Program-made: the position numbers and the translations under genes | Notes under the pieces: generated by a model | What the model was told of the DNA's origin: nothing | The model's input: the letters and a program-made list of their open reading frames with translations, nothing else | The model's database searches: none | DNA from: Streptomyces coelicoflavus | GTDB lineage: Bacteria; Actinomycetota; Actinomycetes; Streptomycetales; Streptomycetaceae | Length of the DNA: 64,000 bases | Assembly (NCBI RefSeq): GCF_003112555.1 | Contig: NZ_BEWB01000014.1 | Coordinates: forward strand, 62,001-126,000 | Reading direction: 5' to 3' | Shown here: piece after piece, positions 51,901 through 60,666 of the stretch | How the letters are laid out: each line of letters opens with the position of its first letter | Numbering within the stretch: position 1 is the first letter of the stretch

Positions 51901-52455
51901 CTACCCGTCGGTCGCCCGCCGGTCCCCGGCCCGGATCCGGTACACGACGGAGCGGCGCAGCGGGCCCTCGGGGACCTCCGGGTCGTCGAAGTCGTCGGCC
52001 GGGTCGTGGCTCATGCCGAGGCGGTCCATCACCGCCCGGGAGCGCAGATTGCCGGCCGCGGTCACCGCGAGCACCTCCGCCAGGCCCAGCCTCTCGAAGC
52101 CGTACGACACCACCGCTCGCGCGGCCTCGGTGGCGTAGCCGTGGCCCCAGGCCGGACGGGCCAGCCGCCAGCCCGCCTCCACACCGGTGAACGGCATGCC
52201 GTCCTCCACGGGATCCAGCCCGGCGAACCCGACGAACTCGCCGGTGGCGGCGAGCTCCACCGCCCACCACCCCCAGCCCCGCCGGTCCAGGTCGGCCTGG
52301 AAGCGGGCCACGGACGCCTCGCTCTGCGCCCGTGTCAGCACCTCCGGGAAGTACGCGCGGACCACCGGGTCGGCGTTCATCGCCGCCCACGGGGCCAGGT
52401 CGGACGCCCGCCAGCCGCGGAGCACGAGACGGTCTGTTCGAAGTTCGGACACCAC
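51901..52455 (-). CDS. GNAT-family N-acetyltransferase (RimJ/RimL-like)
   Basis: 184 residues starting at the tandem GTG (52455). N-terminal LRTDRLVLRGWRASDLAPWAAMNADPVV, FVGFAGLDPVEDGMPFTGVEAGWRLARPAWGHGYATEAARAVVSYGFERLGL and AVMDRLGM correspond to the acetyl-CoA-binding RimJ/RimL pattern. Substrate not determinable (protein N-termini or small amines). Start uncertain: an ATG at 52542 would add 29 residues. Confidence 0.85.
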   Translation of the reverse strand: MVSELRTDRLVLRGWRASDLAPWAAMNADPVVRAYFPEVLTRAQSEASVARFQADLDRRGWGWWAVELAATGEFVGFAGLDPVEDGMPFTGVEAGWRLARPAWGHGYATEAARAVVSYGFERLGLAEVLAVTAAGNLRSRAVMDRLGMSHDPADDFDDPEVPEGPLRRSVVYRIRAGDRRATDG

Positions 52456-52595
52456 CTGAACGTACGGGGGAGCGGCCGGACGGGGCGACCCGTTTTCGCG
52501 ATGCGGTTCTCCTCCCTTCGGGCGTGTGGAGCGGTTCATCCGCGCTCGCCGGGGGAACCTGGCGGGATGGACCGAAACGGAAGGCCGGGAGGGTC

Positions 52596-54500
52596 GTGAC
52601 GGCACGCAGGGCGGGCCAACGGGACGGCGAGGAACCGGAGCGGGGCGAGGCGGACGGCACACCGGAGCCCGCGGAGCCCGACTTCCCCGCCGCCGTCCTG
52701 CGCGCCCTCGGCGCCGGCGTGCTCACCCTCGGTCCCACCGCCCGGATCACCTCGGTGAACCCCTGGGCCGAGCAGCTGCTGGGACGGTCGGAACAGGAGA
52801 TGCTCGGGCACGACGCGCACGACCTCCTGCACCGGCACGCCGACGGCAGCCCCGTACCCCGCGAGCGGTGCGCCCTGCGCAGCCCCCTGCACGGAGTGCC
52901 CGCCGAGGAGGGCAGCGACGAGTACTTCCAGCGGGCCGACGGCACCACGGTCCCCATCATCTGGGCGACCACCCCCCTGGTCCGCGCGGGACGGCGGGAA
53001 GGGCTGGTCCTCGTCTTCCACGACTTCAGCCTCCACCGCAGTGCCGCCGAGGAGACCGCGGCGCGGACCACCGCCCTGGAGGCCCTCACCGCCCAGCTGC
53101 ACCTGGTCGCCGAGATCTCCACCGTGCTGGTCCCCACCGAGCGCACCTCCACCACCCTGCGCCGTCTCGTACGGCTGCTGGTGCCGGAACTGGGCCAGTG
53201 GGCGGCGGTCGACGTGTACCAGGGCCAGTCGGACGTACTGGAACGGGTGGCCGTGCGCAGCAGCACCCAACCGGAGCGGGCCAGAACCCTGCGCGGACCG
53301 ATGACCTCGCTGCCGGACCAGGCACGCGCCGCGCTGACCCTGTTGATCAAGGGCGACCGGCCCGTCCCGCTGGGAGCCGCGGAACTGTGCCGGGACCCGG
53401 AACACCCGCTCGCCGCCACCCACCGGGTGCTGTTCGAACGGCTCGGCGGCCACTCGGCCGTCGCCATCCCGCTGCGCACCCGGCAGCGGTCCTACGGAAT
53501 CCTGACCGTGGCCCGCGCCGGGGAGCGCCCCGCGCACACCGAGGCCGAGGTCGCCCTCCTCGCCGACATCGGCCGCCGCGTCGGACTCGTCCTGGACAAC
53601 GCCCGCTTCTACCACGAGCAGCAGAACGTCGCCGAGACCATGCAGCGCCAGCTCCTGACTCCCCTTCCGCAGGTCGACCACCTCCGGATGGCCGCCCGGT
53701 ACTGGCCCGCCGAGAGCGCCATGGAGGTCGGCGGCGACTGGTACGACGCCTTCCTCCTGGGCGACGGCGTCATGGCCCTGGTCATCGGGGACGTCGTCGG
53801 GCACGACCTGCAGGCCGCCGCCCACATGGCCGAGGTCCGCAACATGCTGCGCGCCCTCGCCTGGGATCACCAGGAACCGCCCAGCGTGATCATGCGGCGC
53901 CTGGACGAAGCCGTGACCAACACCAGCGACGCGCCGATGGCCACCCTCGTCTTCGCCCGTGTCGAAGGCGCCGAGGGCGGCCCCTGGCGGCTGCACTGGG
54001 TCAACGCCGGTCACCCTCCGCCCCTGCTGATCACCAAGGACGGCGGGACCCGCTTCCTGGAGGGCGGCCACGGACCGCTCATCGGCATGAGCGCCACCCT
54101 GCGCCTCGGCCTGGACTGGCCCGACACCCGAGAGGACCTCCCGCCCGAGAGCATCCTCCTGCTCTACACCGACGGACTCGTGGAGAGCCGCGACCGTCCC
54201 ATCGACGCGGGCATGGACAAGCTCCGCCACCACGCCGGCGTCCTGGCCCGGCGGCTGGACCGGTGGAGCCCCGACGACTTCTGCGACGAGCTGCTCGCGC
54301 GCATCGCGCCCCGCGGCGACGACGTCGCCCTGCTCGCCCTGCGCCTGCCCGCCGCCGGCATGGGCGCCCCCGGCGACACCGAACCGCCCCCGCCGCCCCA
54401 GTCCGGGCACAGTGAGGCCACCCCCGACCGTGCCGCTCCCGGCTCCCGCCGCCAGGAGCCCGAGGTGGAGGACCCGACCCACACGGACCCGGAGGACTAG
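52596..54500 (+). CDS. PAS-GAF-PP2C (SpoIIE-type) phosphatase
   Basis: 634 residues. A PAS domain (AVLRALGAGVLTLGPTARITSVNPWAEQLLG, residues about 30-150), a GAF domain (TTALEALTAQLHLVAEISTVLVPTE to LLADIGRRVGLVLDNARFYHEQ, about 160-350) and a SpoIIE PP2C domain (VAETMQRQLLTPLPQVDHLRMAARYWPAESAMEVGGDWYDAFLL, VIGDVVGHDLQAAAHMAEVRNMLRA, LLLYTDGLVESRDRPID, RGDDVALLALRL). The metal-binding Asp residues GDWYDAF, GDVVGHD and GDDVALLAL are present. It would dephosphorylate a STAS anti-anti-sigma factor in response to a signal. GTG start follows GGGAGG closely. Pro/Glu-rich C-terminal tail. Confidence 0.92.
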   Translation: MTARRAGQRDGEEPERGEADGTPEPAEPDFPAAVLRALGAGVLTLGPTARITSVNPWAEQLLGRSEQEMLGHDAHDLLHRHADGSPVPRERCALRSPLHGVPAEEGSDEYFQRADGTTVPIIWATTPLVRAGRREGLVLVFHDFSLHRSAAEETAARTTALEALTAQLHLVAEISTVLVPTERTSTTLRRLVRLLVPELGQWAAVDVYQGQSDVLERVAVRSSTQPERARTLRGPMTSLPDQARAALTLLIKGDRPVPLGAAELCRDPEHPLAATHRVLFERLGGHSAVAIPLRTRQRSYGILTVARAGERPAHTEAEVALLADIGRRVGLVLDNARFYHEQQNVAETMQRQLLTPLPQVDHLRMAARYWPAESAMEVGGDWYDAFLLGDGVMALVIGDVVGHDLQAAAHMAEVRNMLRALAWDHQEPPSVIMRRLDEAVTNTSDAPMATLVFARVEGAEGGPWRLHWVNAGHPPPLLITKDGGTRFLEGGHGPLIGMSATLRLGLDWPDTREDLPPESILLLYTDGLVESRDRPIDAGMDKLRHHAGVLARRLDRWSPDDFCDELLARIAPRGDDVALLALRLPAAGMGAPGDTEPPPPPQSGHSEATPDRAAPGSRRQEPEVEDPTHTDPED

Positions 54501-54721
54501 CGGCTCGTCGAAAAGCGGCGCCGGCCCAACCGCCCCGCGGCCGGGACCCGTTCACGCCGCCCGGGGAAGCGGTCCCGGCACCCGGACGGGCGGGGTGTTC
54601 ACCCGGCTGAGCGGCTTGAGTGGTGCGAGACGGACGACAGGCTGACGGTGATTCACGTCGGGGCCGGGTCACCTCAGCTGACGAAGCACCAGCTGCCCGG
54701 TCGTGACGGAAGGAATCTCAG

Positions 54722-55276
54722 ATGCGTTCTGCTCGCATGCTCCTGACCACGGCGGCGGCCTCGGCCGTCTTCGTCCTCGGCGCTCCCGGCGCCTACGCCG
54801 CGGCCGGTGGCGACTGGAACCACGACGACTCTTCGTACAGCAAGGAGCACGACAACGGAAGCAAGCACGACGAGCCGCGCGGCGGGATGCACACCGGTGG
54901 CGGTGCGCTGGCCGCGGTGAGCGAGGGCGACTGGAACCACGACGACTCCGGCGAGGAGCGCGACAAGGGAAGCAAGCACGAGGAGCCGCGCGGCGGGATG
55001 CACACCGGTGGCGGTGCGCTGGCCGCGGTGAGCGAGGGCGACTGGGACGGCGGCGGCCGCGAGTCCAAGGAAGGCGGCTCGCAGACCTACCAGCAGGACG
55101 AGGGCGAGAGCTCCCGGGGCGGCGGCGAGCACGAGAAGCCGCGCGGCGGGATGCACACCGGCGGCGGCGGGCTGGCCACGCCGACCACGACCGCGGGCGG
55201 GCTGGCCGTCCTGGCCGTCGCCGCGACCGGCCTGTACGCCGTCCGACGCAAGAAGTCGGCTCACGGAGTGGCGTAA
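54722..55276 (+). CDS. secreted repeat protein with PRGGMHTGGG motifs and C-terminal membrane anchor
   Basis: 184 residues. Signal peptide (MRSARMLLTTAAASAVFVLGAPGAYA). The motif PRGGMHTGGG occurs at 52-61, 89-98 and 140-149, spaced by charged segments (GDWNHDDS, KGSKHEEP). The last copy is followed by a hydrophobic segment (LAVLAVAATGLYAV, about 160-174) and the charged tail RRKKSAHGVA. This is the layout of a sortase substrate (motif, helix, positive tail), but the canonical LPXTG/LAXTG is absent. The next gene encodes a class F sortase. At the DNA level the first two units are near identical (offsets of 117 and 111 bp between the GACTGG starts at 54812, 54929, 55040). Confidence 0.85.
   Translation: MRSARMLLTTAAASAVFVLGAPGAYAAAGGDWNHDDSSYSKEHDNGSKHDEPRGGMHTGGGALAAVSEGDWNHDDSGEERDKGSKHEEPRGGMHTGGGALAAVSEGDWDGGGRESKEGGSQTYQQDEGESSRGGGEHEKPRGGMHTGGGGLATPTTTAGGLAVLAVAATGLYAVRRKKSAHGVA
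54812..55039. repeat. near-identical tandem segments in the repeat-protein gene
   Basis: Two units (54812-54928 and 54929-55039) share long identical runs, especially from AAGCAAGCACGA to GCGAGGGCGACTGG, suggesting recent duplication by slippage or unequal recombination. A third, more divergent copy of the PRGGMHTGGG segment lies at 55139-55168. Confidence 0.8.
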
Positions 55277-55296
55277 GCCGTGCCGGGCGCGATAGC

Positions 55297-55335
55297 AGCC
55301 GGGCCGCCACCCACGAACCACGGGGCGGCCCGGCT
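55297..55335 (+). terminator. hairpin after the repeat-protein gene
   Basis: AGCCGGGCCGCC (55297-55308) and GGCGGCCCGGCT (55324-55335) form a perfect 12-bp stem with a 15-base loop between the repeat protein and the sortase gene; it may attenuate rather than fully separate them. Confidence 0.7.
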
Positions 55336-55388
55336 CGCCCGCGCCCACCTGTCCGCCCTGCCGCCGTGCCCCAGTGAGGTCGTCCCAG

Positions 55389-56069
55389 ATGCCAGTCCCC
55401 CCTTCCGCCCCCGCCCCCGCCGACGACGAGACGACGACCGGTCAGGGTGCCCGCTCCGGCTGGATGGTGCTGTGCGCCGTGGCCCTGCTGGTCCTGGCCG
55501 TGAGCCTGGTCGGCGGCAACGACACGTCCGCCGACTCCTCCCGCCCCCCGCTGCCCGCCCAGCCCGGCACGACCGCCTCCTCCGCCGCACCCGCGACCGG
55601 CGCCGCCGATTCCGCCCTGCCCCGGTCGAAACCCGTGCGCCTGCTGATCCCGGAGATCTCCGTCGACGCCCCCTTCACCGACCTCGCCATCGGCGACAAG
55701 GGACAGCTCCAGCCGCCGCCGGCCGGCAACACCAACCTCGTCGGCTGGTACGCCAAGGGGGCCACTCCCGGCGAGAAGGGAACCTCCATCATCGCCGGGC
55801 ACGTGGACACGAAGACGTCGGCCGCCGTCTTCGCCCGCCTCGACCAGCTCGACAAGGGCGACAAGTTCCAGGTCGAGCGCGCGGACGGCGGCAAGGCCAC
55901 CTTCGTGGTCGACAGCCTGGAGACCTTCGCCAAGGACGAGTTCCCCAGTGAACGCGTCTACGGCGACGCCGACCGGCCCGAGGTGCGGCTCATCACCTGC
56001 GCGGGCGACTACGACCCCAAGGTCAAGGACTACACCGACAACCTGGTGGTCTTCGCACACCTCGCCTGA
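55389..56069 (+). CDS. class F sortase
   Basis: 226 residues. Pro-rich cytoplasmic N-terminus, one membrane anchor (MVLCAVALLVLAVSLVGG), a Ser/Ala/Pro linker, then the sortase barrel: VRLLIPEISVDAPFTDL, the catalytic His in IIAGHVDTKT and the catalytic Cys in VRLITCAGDY; an Arg in the following region would complete the triad. Class F sortases of actinobacteria are poorly characterised. The ATG at 55389 has GAGG 9 bases upstream; a GTG at 55374 is possible. The adjacent PRGGMHTGGG protein is the natural candidate substrate. Confidence 0.88.
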   Translation: MPVPPSAPAPADDETTTGQGARSGWMVLCAVALLVLAVSLVGGNDTSADSSRPPLPAQPGTTASSAAPATGAADSALPRSKPVRLLIPEISVDAPFTDLAIGDKGQLQPPPAGNTNLVGWYAKGATPGEKGTSIIAGHVDTKTSAAVFARLDQLDKGDKFQVERADGGKATFVVDSLETFAKDEFPSERVYGDADRPEVRLITCAGDYDPKVKDYTDNLVVFAHLA

Positions 56070-56249
56070 GGCGGCTCGTCCGGGGCACCTCGTGCCGGGC
56101 CCCGTCCCACCGGCCGCCCGCGGTGCCGGTCACCCGCGCACCGCACACGAGTCGCGCGCCGTCGGAGCCGCCCACAGGATCGAGGCAGCCGGCGTCGCAT
56201 CACCGCGGCCGACGTTCGAAACCGCCCCCGCGAAGGAGATGTGCGCAGG

Positions 56250-57416
56250 ATGACCACCACGCCCACGCCCGCTGCCGAACCGCTTGCCTCCGAAGAGCTG
56301 ACGCGACAGCTGTCGCACCAGGTCTCCCAGTCCGTGTTCGACGGCTCCCGCCTGCGGGTCGTCCTGCTGGTGGAGGTCTACGACGGGGCCCAGCAGCAGT
56401 TCCTCGAGACGTACGAGAACCTGCGCAGCCACGTCGAGTCCGTCCCCGGGCACATCGGCGAGCAGCTGTGCCAGTCCATCGAGAACCCCTCCCAGTGGCT
56501 CATCACCAGCGAGTGGGAGAGCGCACCGCCGTTCCTGAACTGGGTGAGCAGCGAGGAACACGTGCGGATGGTCAAGCCGCTGCACAGCTGCGTGCGGGAC
56601 ACCAGGTCGCTCCGCTTCCACGTGGTCCGCGAGACCGGCCGTGCCGCGGCCGGGGCCGAGTCGGCCCGGGGTGGACTGCAGGCCGCGCCCCGCATCGGAG
56701 ACGGCGTCATCCGGCACGCGCTCACCTTCACGGTGAAGCCCGGCAGCGAGGAGGCGGTCGGCAGGATCCTCGCCGACTACGCCTCGCCCGAGCCGCGGGT
56801 CGACGACACCACCCGGCTGTGCCGTACGTCCCTGTTCCTGCACGGCAACCGCGTGGTGCGGGCCATCGAGGTGCGCGGCGACCTGCTCGCGGCCCTGCGG
56901 CACGTGGCGGAGCAGCCCGAGGTGCGGGCCGTCGAGGAGGCCATCAACCCGTACCTGGAGCAGGACCGGGACCTCGCCGACCCGGAGTCCGCCCGGGTGT
57001 TCTACACGCGGGCGGCACTGCCCGCCGTCCACCACGTGACCGCGGGGGAGGAGAACGGTGCGGCGCAGCGGCACGCGCTGTCGTACCCGGCCCGGCCCGG
57101 CTGCGGCATGCGGCTGGCCCAGCTGCTCGCCGAGCGGGACGAGGCGGCGGCCAAGGACCCGGCCAGCACCGTCCTGTGCAGCACCATCTTCCAGCGCGAC
57201 GACGTCGTGGTGCGGCTGGTCGACGTACGCGGGGACCTCCACGAGGGCGATCCCGCGGCGACCCTCGGCCTGCCGGACGCGGCCCGGGTGTCCGAACTGA
57301 CGACCCTCCTGGACGGCTTCACGGACGCCGGTTCCCCGACCGGCGGCGGACTCGTCCGCGCTCTCGAGGGTGCCCGGATGGAACTGGTCACCGACCGGCG
57401 CGCCCCGGACGCCTGA
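56250..57416 (+). CDS. SchA/CurD-like domain protein
   Basis: 388 residues. The N-terminal part is an antibiotic-monooxygenase-like segment (LRVVLLVEVYDGAQQQFLETYENLRSHVESVPGHIGEQLCQ, WLITSEWES), followed by SchA/CurD-type repeats (HALTFTVKPGSEEAVGRILADY, RTSLFLHGNRVVRAIEVRGDL, HALSYPARPGCGMRLAQLLAERDEAA, TIFQRDDVVVRLVDVRGDL). Related proteins are encoded in aromatic-polyketide spore-pigment clusters (WhiE ORFI, SchA, CurD) and function is unclear, perhaps in polyketide tailoring or folding. Start: ATG 56250, preceded by GAAGGAG at 11 bases; GTG 56241 is the alternative. No PKS genes lie within the window. Confidence 0.82.
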   Translation: MTTTPTPAAEPLASEELTRQLSHQVSQSVFDGSRLRVVLLVEVYDGAQQQFLETYENLRSHVESVPGHIGEQLCQSIENPSQWLITSEWESAPPFLNWVSSEEHVRMVKPLHSCVRDTRSLRFHVVRETGRAAAGAESARGGLQAAPRIGDGVIRHALTFTVKPGSEEAVGRILADYASPEPRVDDTTRLCRTSLFLHGNRVVRAIEVRGDLLAALRHVAEQPEVRAVEEAINPYLEQDRDLADPESARVFYTRAALPAVHHVTAGEENGAAQRHALSYPARPGCGMRLAQLLAERDEAAAKDPASTVLCSTIFQRDDVVVRLVDVRGDLHEGDPAATLGLPDAARVSELTTLLDGFTDAGSPTGGGLVRALEGARMELVTDRRAPDA

Positions 57417-57428
57417 ACGGCCCGCACC

Positions 57429-57478
57429 CACGCGTCGGCCGCCGGACCGCGGCACAGCGGTCCGGCGGCCGACGCGTG
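57429..57478. terminator. long bidirectional terminator between SchA-like and methyltransferase genes
   Basis: A perfect 22-bp stem (57429-57450 with 57457-57478, core CGCGTCGGCCGCCGGACCGC) and a 6-base loop GGCACA between the convergent genes; the longest hairpin in the window. Confidence 0.88.
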
Positions 57479-57495
57479 TGCGCCCGCGGGTCAGC

Positions 57496-58524
57496 TCACT
57501 TCGGCACGGTGCAGTCGAAGGCGTGCAGGTACGGGTTGACCGGACGGATGTCGTCGATGACGAGGCCCGCGTCGGTCAGCCTGCCGACCATGCTGTCGGT
57601 GGTGTGCTTGGCACCGCCGACGTTGAGGAGCAGCAGCAGGTCCATGGCGGTGCTGAACCGCATCGACGGGGTGTCGTCGACGAGGTTCTCGATGACGACG
57701 ACCCGGGCGCCCGGACCGCCGGCCGCCATGACGTTGCGCAGGGCGCGGGCGGTGCTGTCGTCGTCCCACTCCAGGATGTTCTTGATGACGTACACGTCGG
57801 CCCGCACCGGGATGGCCTCGCGGCAGTCGCCCGGCACGATGCGGACGCGGTCCGCGAGCGCACCGCCCTCGCGCAGCCGGGGGTCGGCGTTCTCCACGAC
57901 GCGCGGCAGGTCGAGCAGGGTGCCCTGCATGGCCGGGTATTTCTCCAGCAGGCTCGCCACGACGTGTCCCTGGCCGCCGCCGATGTCGGCGACCGAGGTG
58001 CTCGCCGACAGGTCGAGGAGGGCGGCGACGTCCTGGGCCGACTGCCGGCTGGACGTCGTCATGGCGCGGTTGAAGACCTCGGCGGACTGGGGCGCGTCCT
58101 CGTTGAGGTAGGTGAAGAACTCCTTGCCGTACAGGCCCTCGACGACGTTCGAGCCGGTGCGCACCGCCTCGTCGAGCAGGGGCCAGGCGTCCCAGGTCCA
58201 CGGCTCGGTGCACCACAGGGTGATGTTGCGCAGGCTGTGCGGGTCGTCCTCGCGCAGCAGGCGGGACATGTCGGTGTGGGCGAACGTCCCGTTCTTGTGT
58301 TCGGTGAAGACGCCGTAGCAGGTCAGGGCGCGCAGCAGCCGGCGCAGCGGCTTGGGTTCGGTCTTCACCGCGGCCGCGAGGTCCTCCACGGCCATGGGGC
58401 TGTCGCCGAGTGCGTCGGCGACACCGAGCCGTGCGGCCGCGCGGAGGGCGGCGGCACATGCCGCCCCGAACACGAGCTCCCTCAGCCGCATGGGCGGGGG
58501 CGGGGCAGTCTGTGCGGTCGTCAT
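57496..58524 (-). CDS. O-methyltransferase (Methyltransf_2, DnrK/TcmN-type)
   Basis: 342 residues. N-terminal dimerisation/winged helix (LRELVFGAACAAALRAAARLGVADALGDSPMAVEDLAAAVKTEPKPLRRLLRAL), SAM-binding VADIGGGQGHVVASLL, VYVIKNILEWDDDSTARALRNV and ARVVVIENLVDD, MDLLLLLNVGGAKHT. This is the plant-type/aromatic polyketide O-methyltransferase fold. Proximity to the SchA/CurD gene suggests tailoring of an aromatic polyketide. ATG 58524 has AGGAAAG about 8 bases upstream; the frame is open to 58659 but without support. Confidence 0.88.
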   Translation of the reverse strand: MTTAQTAPPPPMRLRELVFGAACAAALRAAARLGVADALGDSPMAVEDLAAAVKTEPKPLRRLLRALTCYGVFTEHKNGTFAHTDMSRLLREDDPHSLRNITLWCTEPWTWDAWPLLDEAVRTGSNVVEGLYGKEFFTYLNEDAPQSAEVFNRAMTTSSRQSAQDVAALLDLSASTSVADIGGGQGHVVASLLEKYPAMQGTLLDLPRVVENADPRLREGGALADRVRIVPGDCREAIPVRADVYVIKNILEWDDDSTARALRNVMAAGGPGARVVVIENLVDDTPSMRFSTAMDLLLLLNVGGAKHTTDSMVGRLTDAGLVIDDIRPVNPYLHAFDCTVPK

Positions 58525-58588
58525 GTGCCGCTTTCCTTCCTTCTTCGGTCCATGGGCCTTCTTCGGTCCACGGGTGGTTACGGCCGGC

Positions 58589-59659
58589 TCAGCACAGACC
58601 CGCGGGCTTGGAGGCGCCGCAGGTGTTGCCGCTGAAGGTGTTGCTCTTGGCGGTGTCACCGGTCCCGGCGTTGACCAGGTCGGCGGGGGAGTTCTCGCTC
58701 AGCCGGTTGCCGTTGATCTCGTTCTTCGCGTTGGCGGTGCCCACCATGCTCGCGGCCAGGACGATGCCGCCCGACATCGAGGACTTGCCCGCGTTGCCCT
58801 CGACCGTGTTGTCGGCGACCAGGACCTTCTCGACACCGGTCAGCACGATGCCGGAGCCCTGGAGGGCCTCCAGCCGGTCGGTCTTCGGGCAGGACTTGTT
58901 GTTGCGCACGACGTGGTTGTCGCGCACGACCAGGTCGCCGGCCTTGGGGGTGTTCTCGTCGCCGACGACGAACACGCCCGCGCAGTTCCCGGCGATGTGG
59001 TTGTCCGCGACGGCGAGGTTGCGCAGGCGCCGGACGGTGACTCCGATGCGGTTGCCCTCGAGCCGGTTGTGCGCGACGAGCGTGCCCTCGGTGTCGGCGG
59101 CGCCTTCCTCGGCCTTGATGTTGTTGGCGAGGAAGATGCCCGCGTCGCCGTTGTCGCGGGCGGTGTTGCCGCGGAAGATGCCGTGCACCGACCGCTCCTG
59201 GGCGATGCCCCAGACGCCGTTCTTCACCGCGTTCACGTTCCGGACCGTCAGCCCGTCGGTGGCCATGGAGAACACGCCGGTACGGGTGAACCCGGTCACC
59301 GTGAGGTCGGAGACCGTGATGCCCTTGACGTTCTCGTCCTTCGTGCCGATCACGCAGATGCCGTTGCCGCCCTCGGCGCAGGTGTTGTCGGCGGCCTTCT
59401 TCGTGCTGGGCATGATGACCGTACTGCGGCCCGTGCCGCGCAGGGTGAGCCCGGGAGTGCTCACCTTGACGCTCTCGTGGTAGACGCCGGGAGTGACGAG
59501 CACGGTGTCGCCCGAGTCGGCGGCGTCCACCGCCTTCTGGATCGATTCCCCGGGGTGGACCACGTGGGTCAGGGGGACGGAGGACGCCGGGGCCGCACCG
59601 AGCCCCGTTCCGATCATCGCTGCGGTGCACACGAGGTACACGACATGGCATTTCTTCAT
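58589..59659 (-). CDS. secreted right-handed parallel beta-helix protein
   Basis: 356 residues. Signal peptide (VVYLVCTAAMIGTGLGAAPASS), then HPGESIQKAVDAADSGDTVLVTPGVYHESVKV, a beta-helix capping motif seen in pectate-lyase/NosD-like proteins, and ten or so coils rich in N and G (GNTARDNGDAGIFLANN, VADNHIAGNCAGVFVVGDE, GNGICVIGTKDENVKG). Four Cys suggest disulphides. The family includes polysaccharide lyases and NosD-like proteins; no catalytic Arg/Lys set was identified, so substrate and reaction are open. Confidence 0.82.
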   Translation of the reverse strand: MKKCHVVYLVCTAAMIGTGLGAAPASSVPLTHVVHPGESIQKAVDAADSGDTVLVTPGVYHESVKVSTPGLTLRGTGRSTVIMPSTKKAADNTCAEGGNGICVIGTKDENVKGITVSDLTVTGFTRTGVFSMATDGLTVRNVNAVKNGVWGIAQERSVHGIFRGNTARDNGDAGIFLANNIKAEEGAADTEGTLVAHNRLEGNRIGVTVRRLRNLAVADNHIAGNCAGVFVVGDENTPKAGDLVVRDNHVVRNNKSCPKTDRLEALQGSGIVLTGVEKVLVADNTVEGNAGKSSMSGGIVLAASMVGTANAKNEINGNRLSENSPADLVNAGTGDTAKSNTFSGNTCGASKPAGLC

Positions 59660-59800
59660 ATTCCGAAAGGTATGCCTGAAATATTCCCCGACGGCTCGGA
59701 TGAGCCATCCGACGGCGTGTCACGAACGGGCGCTGAACCGCCGGTTGCCGGGCAGAAGGCGTACGTGATCTTCATGTCGGCCACCCGGGGAGGAACCACC

Positions 59801-60592
59801 GTGACCGTGCCCGAACGCCGTGTCCGCGCCAGGCGCGCCGGGCGCCGCTTCGACCTGCGGGCGACCAGCGTGACGTTCGGCCTCGCCGCCATCGCCCTGG
59901 TGCTGACGGGGTGGATCGTGCGCATGGCGTACGACGTGGCGCAGCGCCGTCCGGTCTGGGTGTGCGTCCTGGTGCTCGGGGCGCTCACGGCCGTCCTCCT
60001 GCGCCGGCGCGCGCGGAGCCGGACCACCGGGGCGGGGGCGGCGCCGCGCACCACGGACGTCCTGGCGGCGGCCACGGCGACGGCACTGGACGAACTGGAG
60101 GAGGGACGCGAGGCGGAACGGGTGGAGAACGCCCGCGGCGAGGAGACCACCGCGGTCCTCCCCGCCGAGCACGAGGAGCTGGATCCCGACGAGTTCGAGG
60201 AGGCGATAGCGGACCTGTGCCGACGGGACGGCTGCGCCCGGGTCGAGGTCGTGGGAGGGGCCGGCGACCTGGGCGCCGACGTGCTGGCCGTGGCGCCCGA
60301 CGGCCGGCGGGTCGTCGTCCAGTGCAAGCGCTACAGCGAGGACAACAAGGTCGGCTCCCAGGACCTCCAGCGCTTCGGCGGCACCTGCTTCACCGTGCAC
60401 GCGGCCGACCTGGCGGTCCTCGTCGCCAGCACCGACTTCACCGCACCGGCCGCCGACTACGCCGAGCGGTGCGGAATAGTCTGCGTGAACGGAGAGCGGT
60501 TGCGCGACTGGTGCGCGGGCGGACCGGCGCCCTGGGAACTGCCCGGACCCGGGCAGGACGGGACGGATCCGTCCGGCCGGGCGTCGTGGTGA
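59801..60592 (+). CDS. membrane-anchored Mrr-type restriction endonuclease-like protein
   Basis: 263 residues. Two hydrophobic segments near the N-terminus (VTFGLAAIALVLTGWIV, WVCVLVLGALTAVLL), a charged linker with Glu-rich coil, then the Mrr_cat-type core: FEEAIADLCRRDGCARVEVVGGAGDLGADVLAV, VVVQCKRYSEDNKVGSQDLQRFGGTCFTVHAADLAVLVAST with the D-(Q)xK nuclease motif (GADVL...QCKRY). Most Mrr proteins are soluble; the two helices suggest membrane tethering. Starts at GTG 59801 behind GGAGGA. Could cut modified or foreign DNA at the membrane. Confidence 0.82.
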   Translation: MTVPERRVRARRAGRRFDLRATSVTFGLAAIALVLTGWIVRMAYDVAQRRPVWVCVLVLGALTAVLLRRRARSRTTGAGAAPRTTDVLAAATATALDELEEGREAERVENARGEETTAVLPAEHEELDPDEFEEAIADLCRRDGCARVEVVGGAGDLGADVLAVAPDGRRVVVQCKRYSEDNKVGSQDLQRFGGTCFTVHAADLAVLVASTDFTAPAADYAERCGIVCVNGERLRDWCAGGPAPWELPGPGQDGTDPSGRASW

Positions 60593-60666
60593 GCCGGGCG
60601 GCCCACCCGCCCCCGGTCGGCGGGGGGAGCGGGGTTTCCGCGCCGCACGGTGGCAACCTGAACGGC

